Shown here: positions 7,301 to 16,848 of the stretch, one piece after another
Layout: every line of letters begins with the position of its first letter
How positions within the stretch are numbered: the first letter of the stretch is position 1
From: Chlorobiota bacterium
GTDB taxonomy: Bacteria; Bacteroidota; Ignavibacteria; OLB7
Length of the DNA: 64,000 bases
Reading direction: 5' to 3'
Assembly (NCBI GenBank): GCA_016710285.1
Contig: JADJXR010000001.1
Location: forward strand, 930,001-994,000
Notes under the pieces: generated by a model
What the model was told of the DNA's origin: nothing
Seen by the model: only the letters and a program-made list of their open reading frames with translations
Database searches by the model: none
Program-made: the position numbers and the translations under genes

Positions 7301-9592
7301 ATGAAGCCGTTCCGCTTAACCGCCTACCTTCTGGAGCCACGGAATTGGTGGTTGCCGTTGCTGTTGATCTTCACCGTCAGCATTGCTGGGGTAACGATGA
7401 TTGGGGTGCACACCTACACGGAGGCTCCTCCCATCGTAGATTTCACCACCCAGGATGGGAAGGTAGTTATTGAAGCAAAAGATATCACAGCGGGGCAGTT
7501 GGTGTTCCAGAAATATGGGCTGATGGATTATGGAAGCATGTTTGGCGATGGCGCAAATCGCGGGCCCGATTATACGGCCGAGGCTCTGCACCTAATCGCA
7601 GCGTACATGCGTGAATTTTACCAGCAGCAATCGGCAACCGTTCCGCCGGAAGAGCAAAAGCTGCTACGGCTTGGGATTGAAAAACGGGTGCAGCAGGAGA
7701 TTAAGCGGAACACCTATTCCAGCCAAGCCCAGCGGATCGTCATCACCGAAGCCCAGGGCTACGCGGCCAAGCGGCTGGCCGATCATTACATCACCCAACT
7801 TCCCACCACCCGCACGGTCACCAACCCGGAAGAGATTCGTTCGCTCTCCTCGTTCTTCTATTGGGGGGCATGGGTTTGCGGTGCCGAACGCCCTGGCGAG
7901 ACGTTCAGCTATACTCATAACTGGCCGTACGACCCTGAGGTTGGGAACACCCCCACCGCGCCAGTGGTGTTGTGGAGCATTATCGGGTCGTTCGGATTGA
8001 TCATCGGGTTGGGTGTGGTGCTGTACTCCCATGGCTCATTGGACAAACTTTCTAGCGGAGCCTATACTTCGCATGCTCGTCCATTTCTTTCCACGGGGGA
8101 TGTTGCTTCCTACGTTCCCCATCCGATCCAGCGTTCGGCATTTGCGTTCTTATATGTTGCGGTGATCCTGTTCGGATTGCAGGTGCTTGCTGGCATTCTA
8201 ACCGTGCATGACTTTGTTGGGTTTGTCAACTTCTTTGGGTACGACATCTCAACTCTGCTCCCTGTTGTTATCACCAGAAGCTGGCACGTACAGTTATCGC
8301 TGCTTTGGATAAGTGCTTGTTGGATTGGCGGTTCGCTTTTTGTGCTGCCGATTATCGCCCCCAAGCAACCGCCTGGGCAACGTGCGTTGATCCGCAGCAT
8401 CTTCGGCATCACCCTGCTGATGGTGGGGGGGATGATGGTGGGAATTTTCATGGGACCGCATGGCTTATTATCGGATGCATGGCACTGGTTTGGCCATCAA
8501 GGTTGGGAATATGTTGAGCTTGGAAAAACATGGCAGATTCTGTTGGCCGTGGTGCTTGTGTTGTGGTCCGTCACCATGTACCGCGGCTTGCGTCCGGCGT
8601 TTGTGAAAGGGAAACCGTGGGGGTTGCCGAACTGGATGGTCTATGCCACCGGAAGCATTATGGTGCTGCTGATGTCTGGGTTTATCGCACGCCCCGAGAC
8701 CAATTTTGTGATTGCCGACTTTTGGCGGTGGTGCGTTATTCACATGTGGGCCGAGGCGTTCTTTGAGGTTTTCACAACTGTGCTGATCGGGTCGTTTATG
8801 GTGCTGATGGGGCTGGTTAGCAAGCAAGCCGCTATCCGCGTTATCTACATTGCCACACTGCTGTTCCTTGGGTCCGGCTTGCTTGGCATCTCCCACAATT
8901 TTTACTGGAATGCAAAGCCTGTTGGCACCATGGCATTGGGAAGCGTCTTTTCCACGCTTCAAGTAATTCCGTTGGTGCTGCTTACGTTGGAAGCATGGCG
9001 GTTTTCGCGGCTGCCCCGCATCCTGGAATCGGAATCACCACAGCCACATGCAGCCTTCGGCTTCCCGGACGTATTCCTGTTTTTGATTGGTGTGAACTTC
9101 TGGAATTTCTTTGGAGCAGGGGTTCTGGGCTTTATCATCAACCTTCCGATTGCCAACTACTACGAGCATGGAAGCTATCTAACCGTGAATCATGGCCATG
9201 CAGCATTAATGGGGGTGTATGGGAACTTAGCCCTTGCGGCGGTGCTCTTCTGCAGCCGTCTTGTGATGAAAGATCATGTCTGGCGCCCCCGACTGACCCG
9301 CATTGCCTTCTGGTCCATCAATATCGGGCTGCTGTTGATGGTGATTCTTGATCTGTTTCCGGTGGGGCTGTATCAGTTCCTGACGATTGTCGAACATGGC
9401 TTCTGGTACGCCCGCAGCGCGGAGTTTGTTGACGGAACCACCTTCCAAACGTTCACCTGGCTACGGATTGTTGGTGGTGCGCTTTTCACCCTGGGCGGGG
9501 TGATCCCGATTATCTGGCTTATCATGCACGGCCCACGCAACCTAAGGGCCGCCGGCACCCCCACGGTCTCCTTATCCTCCGAGCAGGAGTAG
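7301..9592 (+). CDS. norZ: Quinol-dependent nitric oxide reductase, single-subunit (qNor)
   Basis: Reduces two NO to N2O at the cytoplasmic membrane with electrons from quinol, in denitrification or NO detoxification. The length of 763 aa is typical of qNor, which fuses a haem-free NorC-like N-terminal domain (about residues 20-230, with GQLVFQKYGLMDYGSMFGDG) to a NorB-like catalytic domain. That domain has twelve or more helices of the haem-copper oxidase superfamily. Metal-ligand candidates are the histidines in SWHVQLSLLWISACW, VIHMWAEAFFEVF and TVNHGHAALMGVYGN. ATG 7301 follows AAGGA. No NorD/NorQ or NO-sensing regulator gene is adjacent; a dyad upstream may be the control site. It ends convergently with the DUF1501 gene. 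Confidence 0.93.
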   Translation: MKPFRLTAYLLEPRNWWLPLLLIFTVSIAGVTMIGVHTYTEAPPIVDFTTQDGKVVIEAKDITAGQLVFQKYGLMDYGSMFGDGANRGPDYTAEALHLIAAYMREFYQQQSATVPPEEQKLLRLGIEKRVQQEIKRNTYSSQAQRIVITEAQGYAAKRLADHYITQLPTTRTVTNPEEIRSLSSFFYWGAWVCGAERPGETFSYTHNWPYDPEVGNTPTAPVVLWSIIGSFGLIIGLGVVLYSHGSLDKLSSGAYTSHARPFLSTGDVASYVPHPIQRSAFAFLYVAVILFGLQVLAGILTVHDFVGFVNFFGYDISTLLPVVITRSWHVQLSLLWISACWIGGSLFVLPIIAPKQPPGQRALIRSIFGITLLMVGGMMVGIFMGPHGLLSDAWHWFGHQGWEYVELGKTWQILLAVVLVLWSVTMYRGLRPAFVKGKPWGLPNWMVYATGSIMVLLMSGFIARPETNFVIADFWRWCVIHMWAEAFFEVFTTVLIGSFMVLMGLVSKQAAIRVIYIATLLFLGSGLLGISHNFYWNAKPVGTMALGSVFSTLQVIPLVLLTLEAWRFSRLPRILESESPQPHAAFGFPDVFLFLIGVNFWNFFGAGVLGFIINLPIANYYEHGSYLTVNHGHAALMGVYGNLALAAVLFCSRLVMKDHVWRPRLTRIAFWSINIGLLLMVILDLFPVGLYQFLTIVEHGFWYARSAEFVDGTTFQTFTWLRIVGGALFTLGGVIPIIWLIMHGPRNLRAAGTPTVSLSSEQE

Positions 9593-9607
9593 CACGGTTT
9601 TACGTAA

Positions 9608-9647
9608 GCCAGCCAACCCAGCAAAAATCTTTGCTGGGTTGGCTGGC
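9608..9647. terminator. Shared hairpin between norZ and the DUF1501 gene
   Basis: A perfect 18-bp inverted repeat, GCCAGCCAACCCAGCAAA and its complement, with a four-base loop lies 15 bp after the norZ stop and 66 bp from the convergent DUF1501 stop. T-runs are weak on both sides, but the symmetry and location fit a bidirectional terminator. Confidence 0.8.
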
Positions 9648-9712
9648 CTCTACTTTAGGCGGCGTACTGCGCCCTCCAATCTGTTGGTAGAGTAAACTCT
9701 CCCCCCCTGCTG

Positions 9713-11296
9713 CTACTTCACCACCACTATCTGCCCCATCTTGCTGCTCCCTCCGCTTTGCAATCGGCAGTAGTAGGTTCCTGCTGGAAGGTCGCTTGCG
9801 TCCAGGGTGGCTTCGTGGGGTCCGGCGAGGAGCGTGCGATCCACCAGCGTGGCAACGCGGCGGCCTTCGCTGTCGAAGATGGAAAGCTCGATATGGCCAC
9901 CGCCGCTGGTGAACGGAATCCGTGCCGTGGACCGCGTTGGGTTGGGGTATGCTGCCCCTACCGCAATCGCGGCTGATCCCCCCTGCTGCAACTCCGCACC
10001 GCTGCTGGTTCCCTTGATGATGGGAAGGATCGGGAAGTTGCGGAACAGCACTTTCTGCAATTCGCTGTCGGGCGCGCCAAACCAATCTTTCAGCAGGGAG
10101 GCATAGACCGCACGGAAGTCGTACTGCATCGGCAGGTTATCGTTCGGCGTTGGGTTGTTGGGGATGATTGGGTTGGCCCCCAAAATCCCTGGTATCACAT
10201 TGGTGCCGAACACAATCAGCGGGGCCGCCGCGCCGTGATCGGTCCCGGCACTGCTGTTCGATTTTATCCTTCGCCCAAACTCGCTGAAGGTCATCCCCAC
10301 CACCCGGTCCTCCAAACCGAGCAACCGCAGGTCGTCTTGGAATGCTTGAATCGCCACCGAAACTTGGCCGAGCAACGTCCCGTGCGGGACCGGGGTTCCG
10401 TTGCCGCCGTTGTTCTGGTTGGCGTGCGTGTCGAACCCGCCGATGTTCACAATGTAGATGCGGGTCTTCAGCCCACCGGCAATCAGTTTTGCCACGATCC
10501 CAAGCTGGTCGGCCAGGACGTTTTGGCGTGCCGCCGGATAGAGTTTTGATTTGTTCGTTGCTTTGTTGGCGGCGTTCCGCACCGGGGTTGCGAACAGCTG
10601 GATTTGCTGGCCAACCTGGCGGATGTAGTCAAGCTCATGCCCGGCGTTGCTGTCGGGCGCGGGGTCGTTGCCGGTTCCGTTGACGATGTTGTAGAACGAC
10701 GTTGGGTCGCTGAACGCCATCCCCATATTGGCAACGTCGGTCTCCAGCGCGGTGCTGATTGTTGAGCCAATCTGGATTGCCAGCGGGTCCGGCATCTGCG
10801 CGTTCGGGTAGCCGGACGGGAAGCCGGGGAACTCCTCCTGCAAGTATCGCCCCAGCCATCCGGTGTTGGTGTACTGGTCGTAATCGCTGGCGGTCAGCCA
10901 GATGTCGGTGCTGCGGAAGTGGGAAAAGTCTGGATTTGGATAACCAACGCTTTGCACCACGCGCACTTTTTGCTGATCGTACATCGCCTTGATGCCGGTC
11001 ATCTGCGGGTGAATTCCGGTGGCATCGGTGAGCTTTAAGATTTGGTTTTCGGCAATGGCGATGTTGGTGCGTGCGGCGTTGTAGCTGCCGTATTGGTCCA
11101 ACGGAATGACGGTGTTCAACCCGTCGTTTCCGCCGTTCAGCTGCACCAGCACCAGCACGCGATCGGTATCAATGGCCGAGGCCGCCAGCGCGTCCAGCAG
11201 TGGCGTGCGGGCGTAGGCTTTCACGCCAAACCCGCCAATCGTGAACGGCAGAAGAGCAGCCGGGGCCGTTCGCTTCAGGAAGTCTCTACGTTTCAT
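9713..11296 (-). CDS. DUF1501 family secreted protein with Tat-like signal and T9SS tail
   Basis: A 527-aa protein starting MKRRDFLKRT, a twin-arginine style signal, followed by VLVLVQLNGGNDGLNTVIPL, the hallmark start of DUF1501 (a sulfatase/alkaline-phosphatase-like fold). Further family motifs are HPQMTGIKAMYDQQKVRVVQ, NIGGFDTHANQ, FSEFGRRIKSN and TDHGAAAPLIVFG. The last 80 residues (AAYPNPTRSTARIPF to GQIVVVK) form a T9SS sorting domain, so the mature protein probably ends on the cell surface. It lies 42 bp downstream of the DUF1800 gene on the same strand. This pair is conserved in Planctomycetes, Bacteroidota and Proteobacteria and its substrate is unknown. Confidence 0.9.
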   Translation of the reverse strand: MKRRDFLKRTAPAALLPFTIGGFGVKAYARTPLLDALAASAIDTDRVLVLVQLNGGNDGLNTVIPLDQYGSYNAARTNIAIAENQILKLTDATGIHPQMTGIKAMYDQQKVRVVQSVGYPNPDFSHFRSTDIWLTASDYDQYTNTGWLGRYLQEEFPGFPSGYPNAQMPDPLAIQIGSTISTALETDVANMGMAFSDPTSFYNIVNGTGNDPAPDSNAGHELDYIRQVGQQIQLFATPVRNAANKATNKSKLYPAARQNVLADQLGIVAKLIAGGLKTRIYIVNIGGFDTHANQNNGGNGTPVPHGTLLGQVSVAIQAFQDDLRLLGLEDRVVGMTFSEFGRRIKSNSSAGTDHGAAAPLIVFGTNVIPGILGANPIIPNNPTPNDNLPMQYDFRAVYASLLKDWFGAPDSELQKVLFRNFPILPIIKGTSSGAELQQGGSAAIAVGAAYPNPTRSTARIPFTSGGGHIELSIFDSEGRRVATLVDRTLLAGPHEATLDASDLPAGTYYCRLQSGGSSKMGQIVVVK

Positions 11297-11338
11297 TGCT
11301 GTAAGTCCTTTTCTACGATTGATGTGAGCATGCCACTG

Positions 11339-13012
11339 TTACGAGAGCTGGTATTCCGCCATCGCCAGCAGATGTTTTATCATGGCTGATAGCTTTCCGG
11401 CAACGGCGTTCTTCTTTGAGTCGTTGGTTGGATCTTTCTGGTAATCCTCCCACTCCACTGTCCATTCGTAATCGGGCAATCCCGGGAGCAGCACGGCTTT
11501 TATCTGGTCGTGCTGGCGCGGGGTAATGGCGTTGGGGAACAGGAGCGTGGCGGATTCATCAATCAGCTTGCTCACGTCCGATGGGTCGCTGACGAAGCTG
11601 GTAATCTCAATCGGGTCAATCAGCAATGTGGCGTAGCCTTCGTCCAGCTTGTAGCCGTCGGTGGCAAGGTCGTTGGTGAACTTCACCCGTTTCTGCAACG
11701 TGTCGGCATTGATCCAGGCGCGGTGATAGACCGGTTCCTGCCAATATGCCGGCCATCCGGCAACGTTCGGATGCCCCATGATATCCGCCTGCATCGTGGC
11801 CATGGTGCGGCGCAGGGTCCGAAGCCCGAAATATTTGAAGTTGAGTTTATCGGGGTTCAAATCGGGGAAGGTGAACAGGCGCAGCGTCCCGATCACAAGG
11901 TCCACCGGGTTCTTAATCATGCAGCCCACATTTGCCGAATCGTAGAAGTGTGCACTGCTGAACAACGCCCGCAACACCGGGGCAACGTCGTAGTTGTTGC
12001 TTCGGAGCAGCTGGGCCATGGGCACAATCATGTTCTGCTCGGTCGCCGCATCAATCTGGTAATAGACAAACCAGCGGTAGAGTTTCCGGCAGAGGTAGAG
12101 CGCGGTTGCTTCCTGGTCGAAGATCATCCCCAACAACTCATCCAGCTCGGCCATTGCGCCGCTCTCGTTGCTTCGTCCGGCGATCACCTTCCCGCCGTAA
12201 TTGGCCGAGAAGGTTTTGTTGCCGCTGTCGTGGTTCGCGGCGGTGAACTTGTGTTTGATCGCGCCGGTGTCGTCGCTGTAGCCGGTCAGCACCCGCGCGG
12301 CGGCTTTGATGTCCTCCTCGGTGTAGTTGGTGTAGTTCCCCGGGGCAATCTCGGCCCCTTTCCCAATGGTGAACAGCTCTTGCAGTTCGCGAGCGTAATT
12401 CTCGTTCGGGGTTCCTTTTTTGTTGGTGTTCCCGTTCAGATAGCGAAGCATCGCGGGGTCCAGCGTTACCTGTTTGGTGAGTTCCTTGCAGTTCCCAAGC
12501 GCGTGCTGGCGGAAGAGTGCGTTCTGGCGGTACATGTAGCGGGAGTCCTTCACCGAGGTCCAGCTTGAGACGAAATGGTTGTGCCAAAACAGGGTCATTT
12601 TTTCCCGCAGCGAGATTGCTTGGCTTAGCATCAGGTCGCACCACCAAGAGATGGTAAAGGCCAGGAAAGCGTTATCGCGTGAGGAGTTGTAGGCCGCTGT
12701 GGACCACGCGGTGGAGCCATTGGCATCGTTGTAATCGGGGGGTGGCGGGGGCTGCGGGCCGGGTTGCAACAGCAGGTCCACCGCCGTGCCGATCGTCATG
12801 GCGGCAACAGTGTCAATGTCCTGTTTGCGTGCCCCGAACATGGTCCGGCGCAGCAAATGGGCGGATTGTGCACGCCCCCAAGCCCCGGTGTACGGCTCAA
12901 GCCCGGTGCTAACGCGGTGGAACTGTGCGGTGGCTTTGCCGGAAGGCGCGTGCTTCGGCAAAACGCTTGCCACCCCGGGCGGAAGCCCTGCAAGGAATTT
13001 GCGGCGGTTCAT
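11339..13012 (-). CDS. DUF1800 family protein
   Basis: The 557-aa product begins MNRRKFLAGLPP, a Tat-like leader, and carries DUF1800 motifs through its length: HLLRRTMFGARKQDID near residue 50, REKMTLFWHNHFV near 135, ENYARELQELFTIG near 200, and EDIKAAARVLTGY near 230. The C-terminal third includes KNPVDLVIGTLRLF and GHPNVAGWPAYWQEP. The function is not known experimentally; DUF1800 proteins are usually co-transcribed with DUF1501 proteins, as here with a 42-bp gap. No T9SS tail is visible on this partner. The promoter should lie in the 327-bp divergent region shared with the tyrosine autokinase. Confidence 0.9.
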   Translation of the reverse strand: MNRRKFLAGLPPGVASVLPKHAPSGKATAQFHRVSTGLEPYTGAWGRAQSAHLLRRTMFGARKQDIDTVAAMTIGTAVDLLLQPGPQPPPPPDYNDANGSTAWSTAAYNSSRDNAFLAFTISWWCDLMLSQAISLREKMTLFWHNHFVSSWTSVKDSRYMYRQNALFRQHALGNCKELTKQVTLDPAMLRYLNGNTNKKGTPNENYARELQELFTIGKGAEIAPGNYTNYTEEDIKAAARVLTGYSDDTGAIKHKFTAANHDSGNKTFSANYGGKVIAGRSNESGAMAELDELLGMIFDQEATALYLCRKLYRWFVYYQIDAATEQNMIVPMAQLLRSNNYDVAPVLRALFSSAHFYDSANVGCMIKNPVDLVIGTLRLFTFPDLNPDKLNFKYFGLRTLRRTMATMQADIMGHPNVAGWPAYWQEPVYHRAWINADTLQKRVKFTNDLATDGYKLDEGYATLLIDPIEITSFVSDPSDVSKLIDESATLLFPNAITPRQHDQIKAVLLPGLPDYEWTVEWEDYQKDPTNDSKKNAVAGKLSAMIKHLLAMAEYQLS

Positions 13013-13339
13013 ACAGTGTTCCTGTGCTGAAATGTGTTGAACAGAGAGCGCGAGAGTTATGCCACGCAGAGCAGACGTTGCCGACGGGGGGGGATAGGGA
13101 AAGGGGAAGGAAGAAGCGTTGCAGCATCGCGGGCAACGGCCAGAACACCCCTTGCAACGCTGGGTTACAGTCTTGGGGAAAATGGGATCGGACCAGCAGC
13201 AGTGATGCCGTGCAGCGGCGGCTGGCGGTTACGCACTGTGGTTGAACAAGCCCGTACCCTGCGCCCCCGTAGCAATCCCCGCTTCCCCTTTTCCCCTATA
13301 TTGCTGCCGGGCTACATAGCCTTAGGAGCATTTTTTCGC
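13013..13339. other. Divergent intergenic region, DUF1800 / tyrosine autokinase
   Basis: This 327-bp stretch separates two divergent genes and must hold both promoters. The frame of the kinase stays open through it, but the translation is not protein-like and the RBS sits near 13323. I see no convincing operator, repeat or RNA structure. A TATATTGC near 13299 is a weak -7 candidate for the kinase. Confidence 0.4.
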
Positions 13340-15880
13340 ATGGCATCGAACAACAACTATCCGTATGGAAGGGACGGAGCGAATGGTTCCCAGCTTCCAT
13401 CACGTTCGCAGCAATTTTCCCCCGCACGCCCGCAGCCGTACAACACCGACATGGTGCGGCTTCAGCGGACGCTTCGCGATGTGGATGAGAAGAAGAACCG
13501 CTTGCAGTGGTTGGATTACGTTGGCTTGCTTTGGCGTGGGAAGTGGATCATCCTTGCCTGCCTTCTTGTGATGGGGTCGCTGGCGGCGTGGTACACCTAT
13601 TCGTTGCCGTTTATTTACGAGTCATCGTTGCAGATTCTGGTCAATGAAAAAGACCAAAGCATTGACCTTCTGAACAACCGCAACTACTGGTCCAACACCG
13701 ACCGCGAGCTGAAGAAAGAGCTGCAAATTCTGACCTCACGACCCATCTATGAAAAAGCCGCACAACGATTACTGACGCTGCGTTACACCGACACGATCAG
13801 GCGGAAAACCGTGCTGCCAATGCTGGTTGCGGTTGAAGCAAAGTTGGGCACAGCCAGCCACAACCAAAGCAGCCAGGACCGCCACGCACGGCTGATTGAT
13901 GAGGTGGTGGAAAGCCTGCATAAAATGATTGAAGTAAAGCCATCCAAAGATGCCGACATTATCCAAGTGATAACCCGCGCCGGCGACCCGCTGGAAGCAG
14001 CATTGGTGGCCAACACTTTTGCCGAGGTCTATATCAAGGATAACAAGGAACAGAACAGCCGCAAAGCCACGCAGATTCGGCAGTTCGTGGCCGACAAGAT
14101 GGAAAAAGTGCGGGACTCGCTGGCGGTGATTGAACTCCGGTTGAAGGATTACCTAGAATCCAAAAACATTCTGGGCCTTGATATCCAGGCGCACGACTTG
14201 GTGCAGGCTAAATCGAAACTGGAGAACGATGCCTCGCAGACGCAAATCCAGATTTCTACGTTGTCGCGGAAACTGCAAGAAGCACGGCAGCAATACCAAG
14301 CGGTGGATAGCGGGTTTGCTACCGAGTTTGCTTCGGGCGATTGGGCCTACGCCTCGCAGCTTCAAACACAGATTGCCAGCCTGAAAACCCAGCGCGGCCT
14401 GATGCTCTCGGTCCCATTTGACGGAGCCAGCAAATTGGCATATGACCAAAAAGTAAAAACGCTGACCGAGCAGATGGAGATGCTGGAATCGCAGCTTGCG
14501 CCGGTGATCGCACGCCTGAAAAACTCCAACGTGGGAACCTTGCTCTCCACCACAAAACAAGGGGAGCTTCCCACCGCTCCGTTGGGGAACCTTCGCCAGC
14601 AAATTTTTGAAGATGAGATTGCCTTGCAGGCTTTGCGTGCACAAGGCGCAGCAATCAACGCGGCGCGGGCCCAGGTGAACGCGCAGATGTCGGCAGTGCC
14701 GCAACAGCAGATGGATGTTGGCCGGCTGGTGCGCGAGCAATCCGCCTCGGCAAAGATGTACGAGGATATGTTGGACGAGTACAACAAGAAAGTGCTGGAG
14801 GAGCAATCCGTCACCTCCACCGCACGCATTTTCGAGGATGCCCAGCCGGTGCTGAAACCGGTTAGCCCCAACCGCACGGCGAACATTCTTACCGGATGCT
14901 TTTTGGGCTTGGCAATCGGCGTGGGGATTGCCCTGCTGCTGGCCTACAGCGACACCACCGTCCACTCCCCCGATGACCTTGAGAAGCATGGGTTCACGGT
15001 GCTGACGGCAATCCCGCTTATCCCGGAAGGGATGTTGAATTATGAGATCATCAGCAACGACCCACTATCGGTGCGCTTAAATGGCAGGGCTTCCTCCCAT
15101 CTTATCACCCATATCCAACCGAAAGCTCCTATCTCGGAATCGTACCGCTCGCTACGGACCGCGGTGCAGTTTGCGGCGATTGAGGAACCGGTGCGGAAGA
15201 TTCTGGTGGCAAGCTCGGTCCCGCAGGAAGGGAAATCCACCACCAGCACCAATCTGGCAATCACCCTTGCCCAAAGCGGCGCACGGACGTTGCTGATTGA
15301 CTGCGACCTTCGCCGCCCCACCCAAAATTCCGTCTTCGGATTCCCGCGCGAGCCGGGTTTGGTGAACTGCTTAATCGGAATGGCGCGGTTGGATGAGGCA
15401 ATCCGCCCCAGCGGTATCCCCAACCTTGACATTCTAAGCTCAGGCTCAATCCCGCCAAACCCGTCGGAGCTGATCGGCTCGCGCCGGATGCGCGAACTGC
15501 TGAACGACTTGGAGAAGGATTACGACATGATCCTGATTGACTCCCCGCCGATAGGAGCCGTAACCGATGCCATGATCCTTTCGACGATGACCGACACGAC
15601 GATTCTGGTGGTGCGGGCTCACAAAACGAAGATGGAGTTCTTGGAGAAATCACGCGAGGGGCTGGAGCGGGTAAACACACCCCTGCTTGGTGTGGTGCTG
15701 AATGACTTCGACGTGTCGCAGACCTACGGCTCGGCCTCGTACAAATACTACCGTTACTACCGCTACTACAACTACTACGGCGGGATGGAGGAGGAAGAGA
15801 GCAGCCGCCGGAAAGATCGCCGCGCAAAAGCGATTGCCAACGGGGAAGCTACCGAGAAGCAACCCAGGCTACATGGATAA
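13340..15880 (+). CDS. Polysaccharide-biosynthesis tyrosine autokinase (Wzc/BY-kinase type)
   Basis: An inner-membrane co-polymerase and kinase that controls capsule or exopolysaccharide chain export. The start is ATG 13340 (MASNNNYPYG), with AGGAG about 12 bp upstream, giving 846 aa. Order: a Pro/Gln-rich cytoplasmic N-terminus, membrane helix 1 near residue 80, a Wzz periplasmic domain, a long coiled-coil region (about 250-480), membrane helix 2 near 520 (ILTGCFLGLAIGVGIALLLA), then the BY-kinase domain. That domain has Walker A SVPQEGKSTT near 627, Walker A-prime LLIDCDLRRPT and Walker B ILIDSPP. The tail holds the tyrosine cluster YKYYRYYRYYNYYGG, the autophosphorylation site. No Wza, Wzx/Wzy or glycosyltransferase genes follow, so it is an orphan here. 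Confidence 0.93.
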   Translation: MASNNNYPYGRDGANGSQLPSRSQQFSPARPQPYNTDMVRLQRTLRDVDEKKNRLQWLDYVGLLWRGKWIILACLLVMGSLAAWYTYSLPFIYESSLQILVNEKDQSIDLLNNRNYWSNTDRELKKELQILTSRPIYEKAAQRLLTLRYTDTIRRKTVLPMLVAVEAKLGTASHNQSSQDRHARLIDEVVESLHKMIEVKPSKDADIIQVITRAGDPLEAALVANTFAEVYIKDNKEQNSRKATQIRQFVADKMEKVRDSLAVIELRLKDYLESKNILGLDIQAHDLVQAKSKLENDASQTQIQISTLSRKLQEARQQYQAVDSGFATEFASGDWAYASQLQTQIASLKTQRGLMLSVPFDGASKLAYDQKVKTLTEQMEMLESQLAPVIARLKNSNVGTLLSTTKQGELPTAPLGNLRQQIFEDEIALQALRAQGAAINAARAQVNAQMSAVPQQQMDVGRLVREQSASAKMYEDMLDEYNKKVLEEQSVTSTARIFEDAQPVLKPVSPNRTANILTGCFLGLAIGVGIALLLAYSDTTVHSPDDLEKHGFTVLTAIPLIPEGMLNYEIISNDPLSVRLNGRASSHLITHIQPKAPISESYRSLRTAVQFAAIEEPVRKILVASSVPQEGKSTTSTNLAITLAQSGARTLLIDCDLRRPTQNSVFGFPREPGLVNCLIGMARLDEAIRPSGIPNLDILSSGSIPPNPSELIGSRRMRELLNDLEKDYDMILIDSPPIGAVTDAMILSTMTDTTILVVRAHKTKMEFLEKSREGLERVNTPLLGVVLNDFDVSQTYGSASYKYYRYYRYYNYYGGMEEEESSRRKDRRAKAIANGEATEKQPRLHG

Positions 15881-15926
15881 CGCCGAACCAGCAGGCGCAT
15901 AGTGTGCTGGCAGGTGTATAAACAAT

Positions 15927-15966
15927 CAATCGCCGCATAAAGCCTTCTTGCTTTATGCGGCGATTG
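15927..15966. terminator. Hairpin after the tyrosine autokinase gene
   Basis: A perfect 17-bp stem CAATCGCCGCATAAAGC with its complement closes a six-base loop 46 bp after the stop. It lies between convergent genes ending at 15880 (+) and 16008 (-). There is no strong T-run. Confidence 0.75.
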
Positions 15967-16007
15967 TGTGATGAACGCTTGGTTTTATGATGACGACGCG
16001 TTGCCTG

Positions 16008-16310
16008 TTAGGCTGGGATTTCTGGCGAGGATTGAAGCTGCTGCGCGGCATACCCCTGAAGGTCCAGCAGCAGCGTGCGGCGGTGGCGGTCGGTGGTGTT
16101 CTGAAGTTCGGCATCAATGTAGCCAACCATCTGCTGCACCACGCGGACGTAATCGCCGCCGCGTTCAATCTGGCAATCAATAAATCCCTTAACGCATAGC
16201 AGCTTGTTCCGTTCGACACAGAGGTCAAGCACGCTTTTCCCTTTGGTAATCAACCGCTCCACCGATTGCGATGGGGGTTGGCCTTCGGAACCTTGCTCAT
16301 AATCGTTCAT
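16008..16310 (-). CDS. Hypothetical protein, 100 aa
   Basis: The start at 16310 (MNDYEQGSEG) is chosen because AAAGGAG lies 11 bases upstream; a more upstream in-frame ATG at 16337 has worse spacing. The protein is soluble and mostly helical-looking, with SVERLITKGKSVLDLCVERN and DYVRVVQQMVGYIDAELQN, and has two cysteines. I do not recognise it. It follows rpsU on the same strand after 166 bp. Confidence 0.55.
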   Translation of the reverse strand: MNDYEQGSEGQPPSQSVERLITKGKSVLDLCVERNKLLCVKGFIDCQIERGGDYVRVVQQMVGYIDAELQNTTDRHRRTLLLDLQGYAAQQLQSSPEIPA

Positions 16311-16476
16311 ACCGCTTTGACTCCTTTGTTCGCTCATTCCTATTTGTGCGCGGAAAGACGGTTGTTGGAAACCGCAGCGGGGGGCTTCGCCTGCTTGAAC
16401 GCTTACGGCGAAACAATGAACCACGCTTGGTAGCGATATGGTTCCCGTTTCGCCGTCGGTTGCGTTCGCGTTGCTG

Positions 16477-16671
16477 TTACTCCATCTCGCGCGAGATGCG
16501 CAACTGGCGGCGGATTGCCTTCAAGCGCGCCATGCGGTTGTTGATTGAGGGCTTCGTAAAGGCCGTGCGGCGCTTGTACTCCTTAATCACCCCTGCGCGC
16601 TCATATTTTTTCTTGAAGCGGCGCAATGCGCGGTCAATGGACTCACCTTCTTGGATGGTCACTCCGATCAA
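16477..16671 (-). CDS. rpsU: 30S ribosomal protein bS21
   Basis: The small basic protein (64 aa) of the 30S platform that helps mRNA selection next to the anti-Shine-Dalgarno helix. It shows the full bS21 pattern: MIGVTIQEGESIDRALRRFK, KKYERAGVIKEYKRR and the basic tail RMARLKAIRRQL. The start codon is TTG at 16671, preceded at seven bases by an extended Shine-Dalgarno (GGGAGGTG). This strong pairing offsets the weak codon and may allow control of S21 level. It lies between a zinc-ribbon protein gene and a 100-aa hypothetical. Confidence 0.96.
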   Translation of the reverse strand: MIGVTIQEGESIDRALRRFKKKYERAGVIKEYKRRTAFTKPSINNRMARLKAIRRQLRISREME

Positions 16672-16848
16672 GCTTTTTCACCTCCCTTTCGATCAAGATA
16701 AAATGTTCATGGAAATAAACGCTTGCGGTATCGTTGGGCAACGTTGTTGTTGAACCCTATCAGCTGCTATCATAAGACTTTTTTAGGATAGAGCCGCCGA
16801 CCGACCGCAAGGTTCGGATATGCGTAAGGCTAAGCCGGCAATGCCGAA

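Noticed and set aside
11510..12568. Long open frame on the + strand, over 350 codons
   Set aside because: It is fully antisense to the DUF1800 gene, which has clear family motifs; the + translation is low in family-like features and is a GC-driven shadow.
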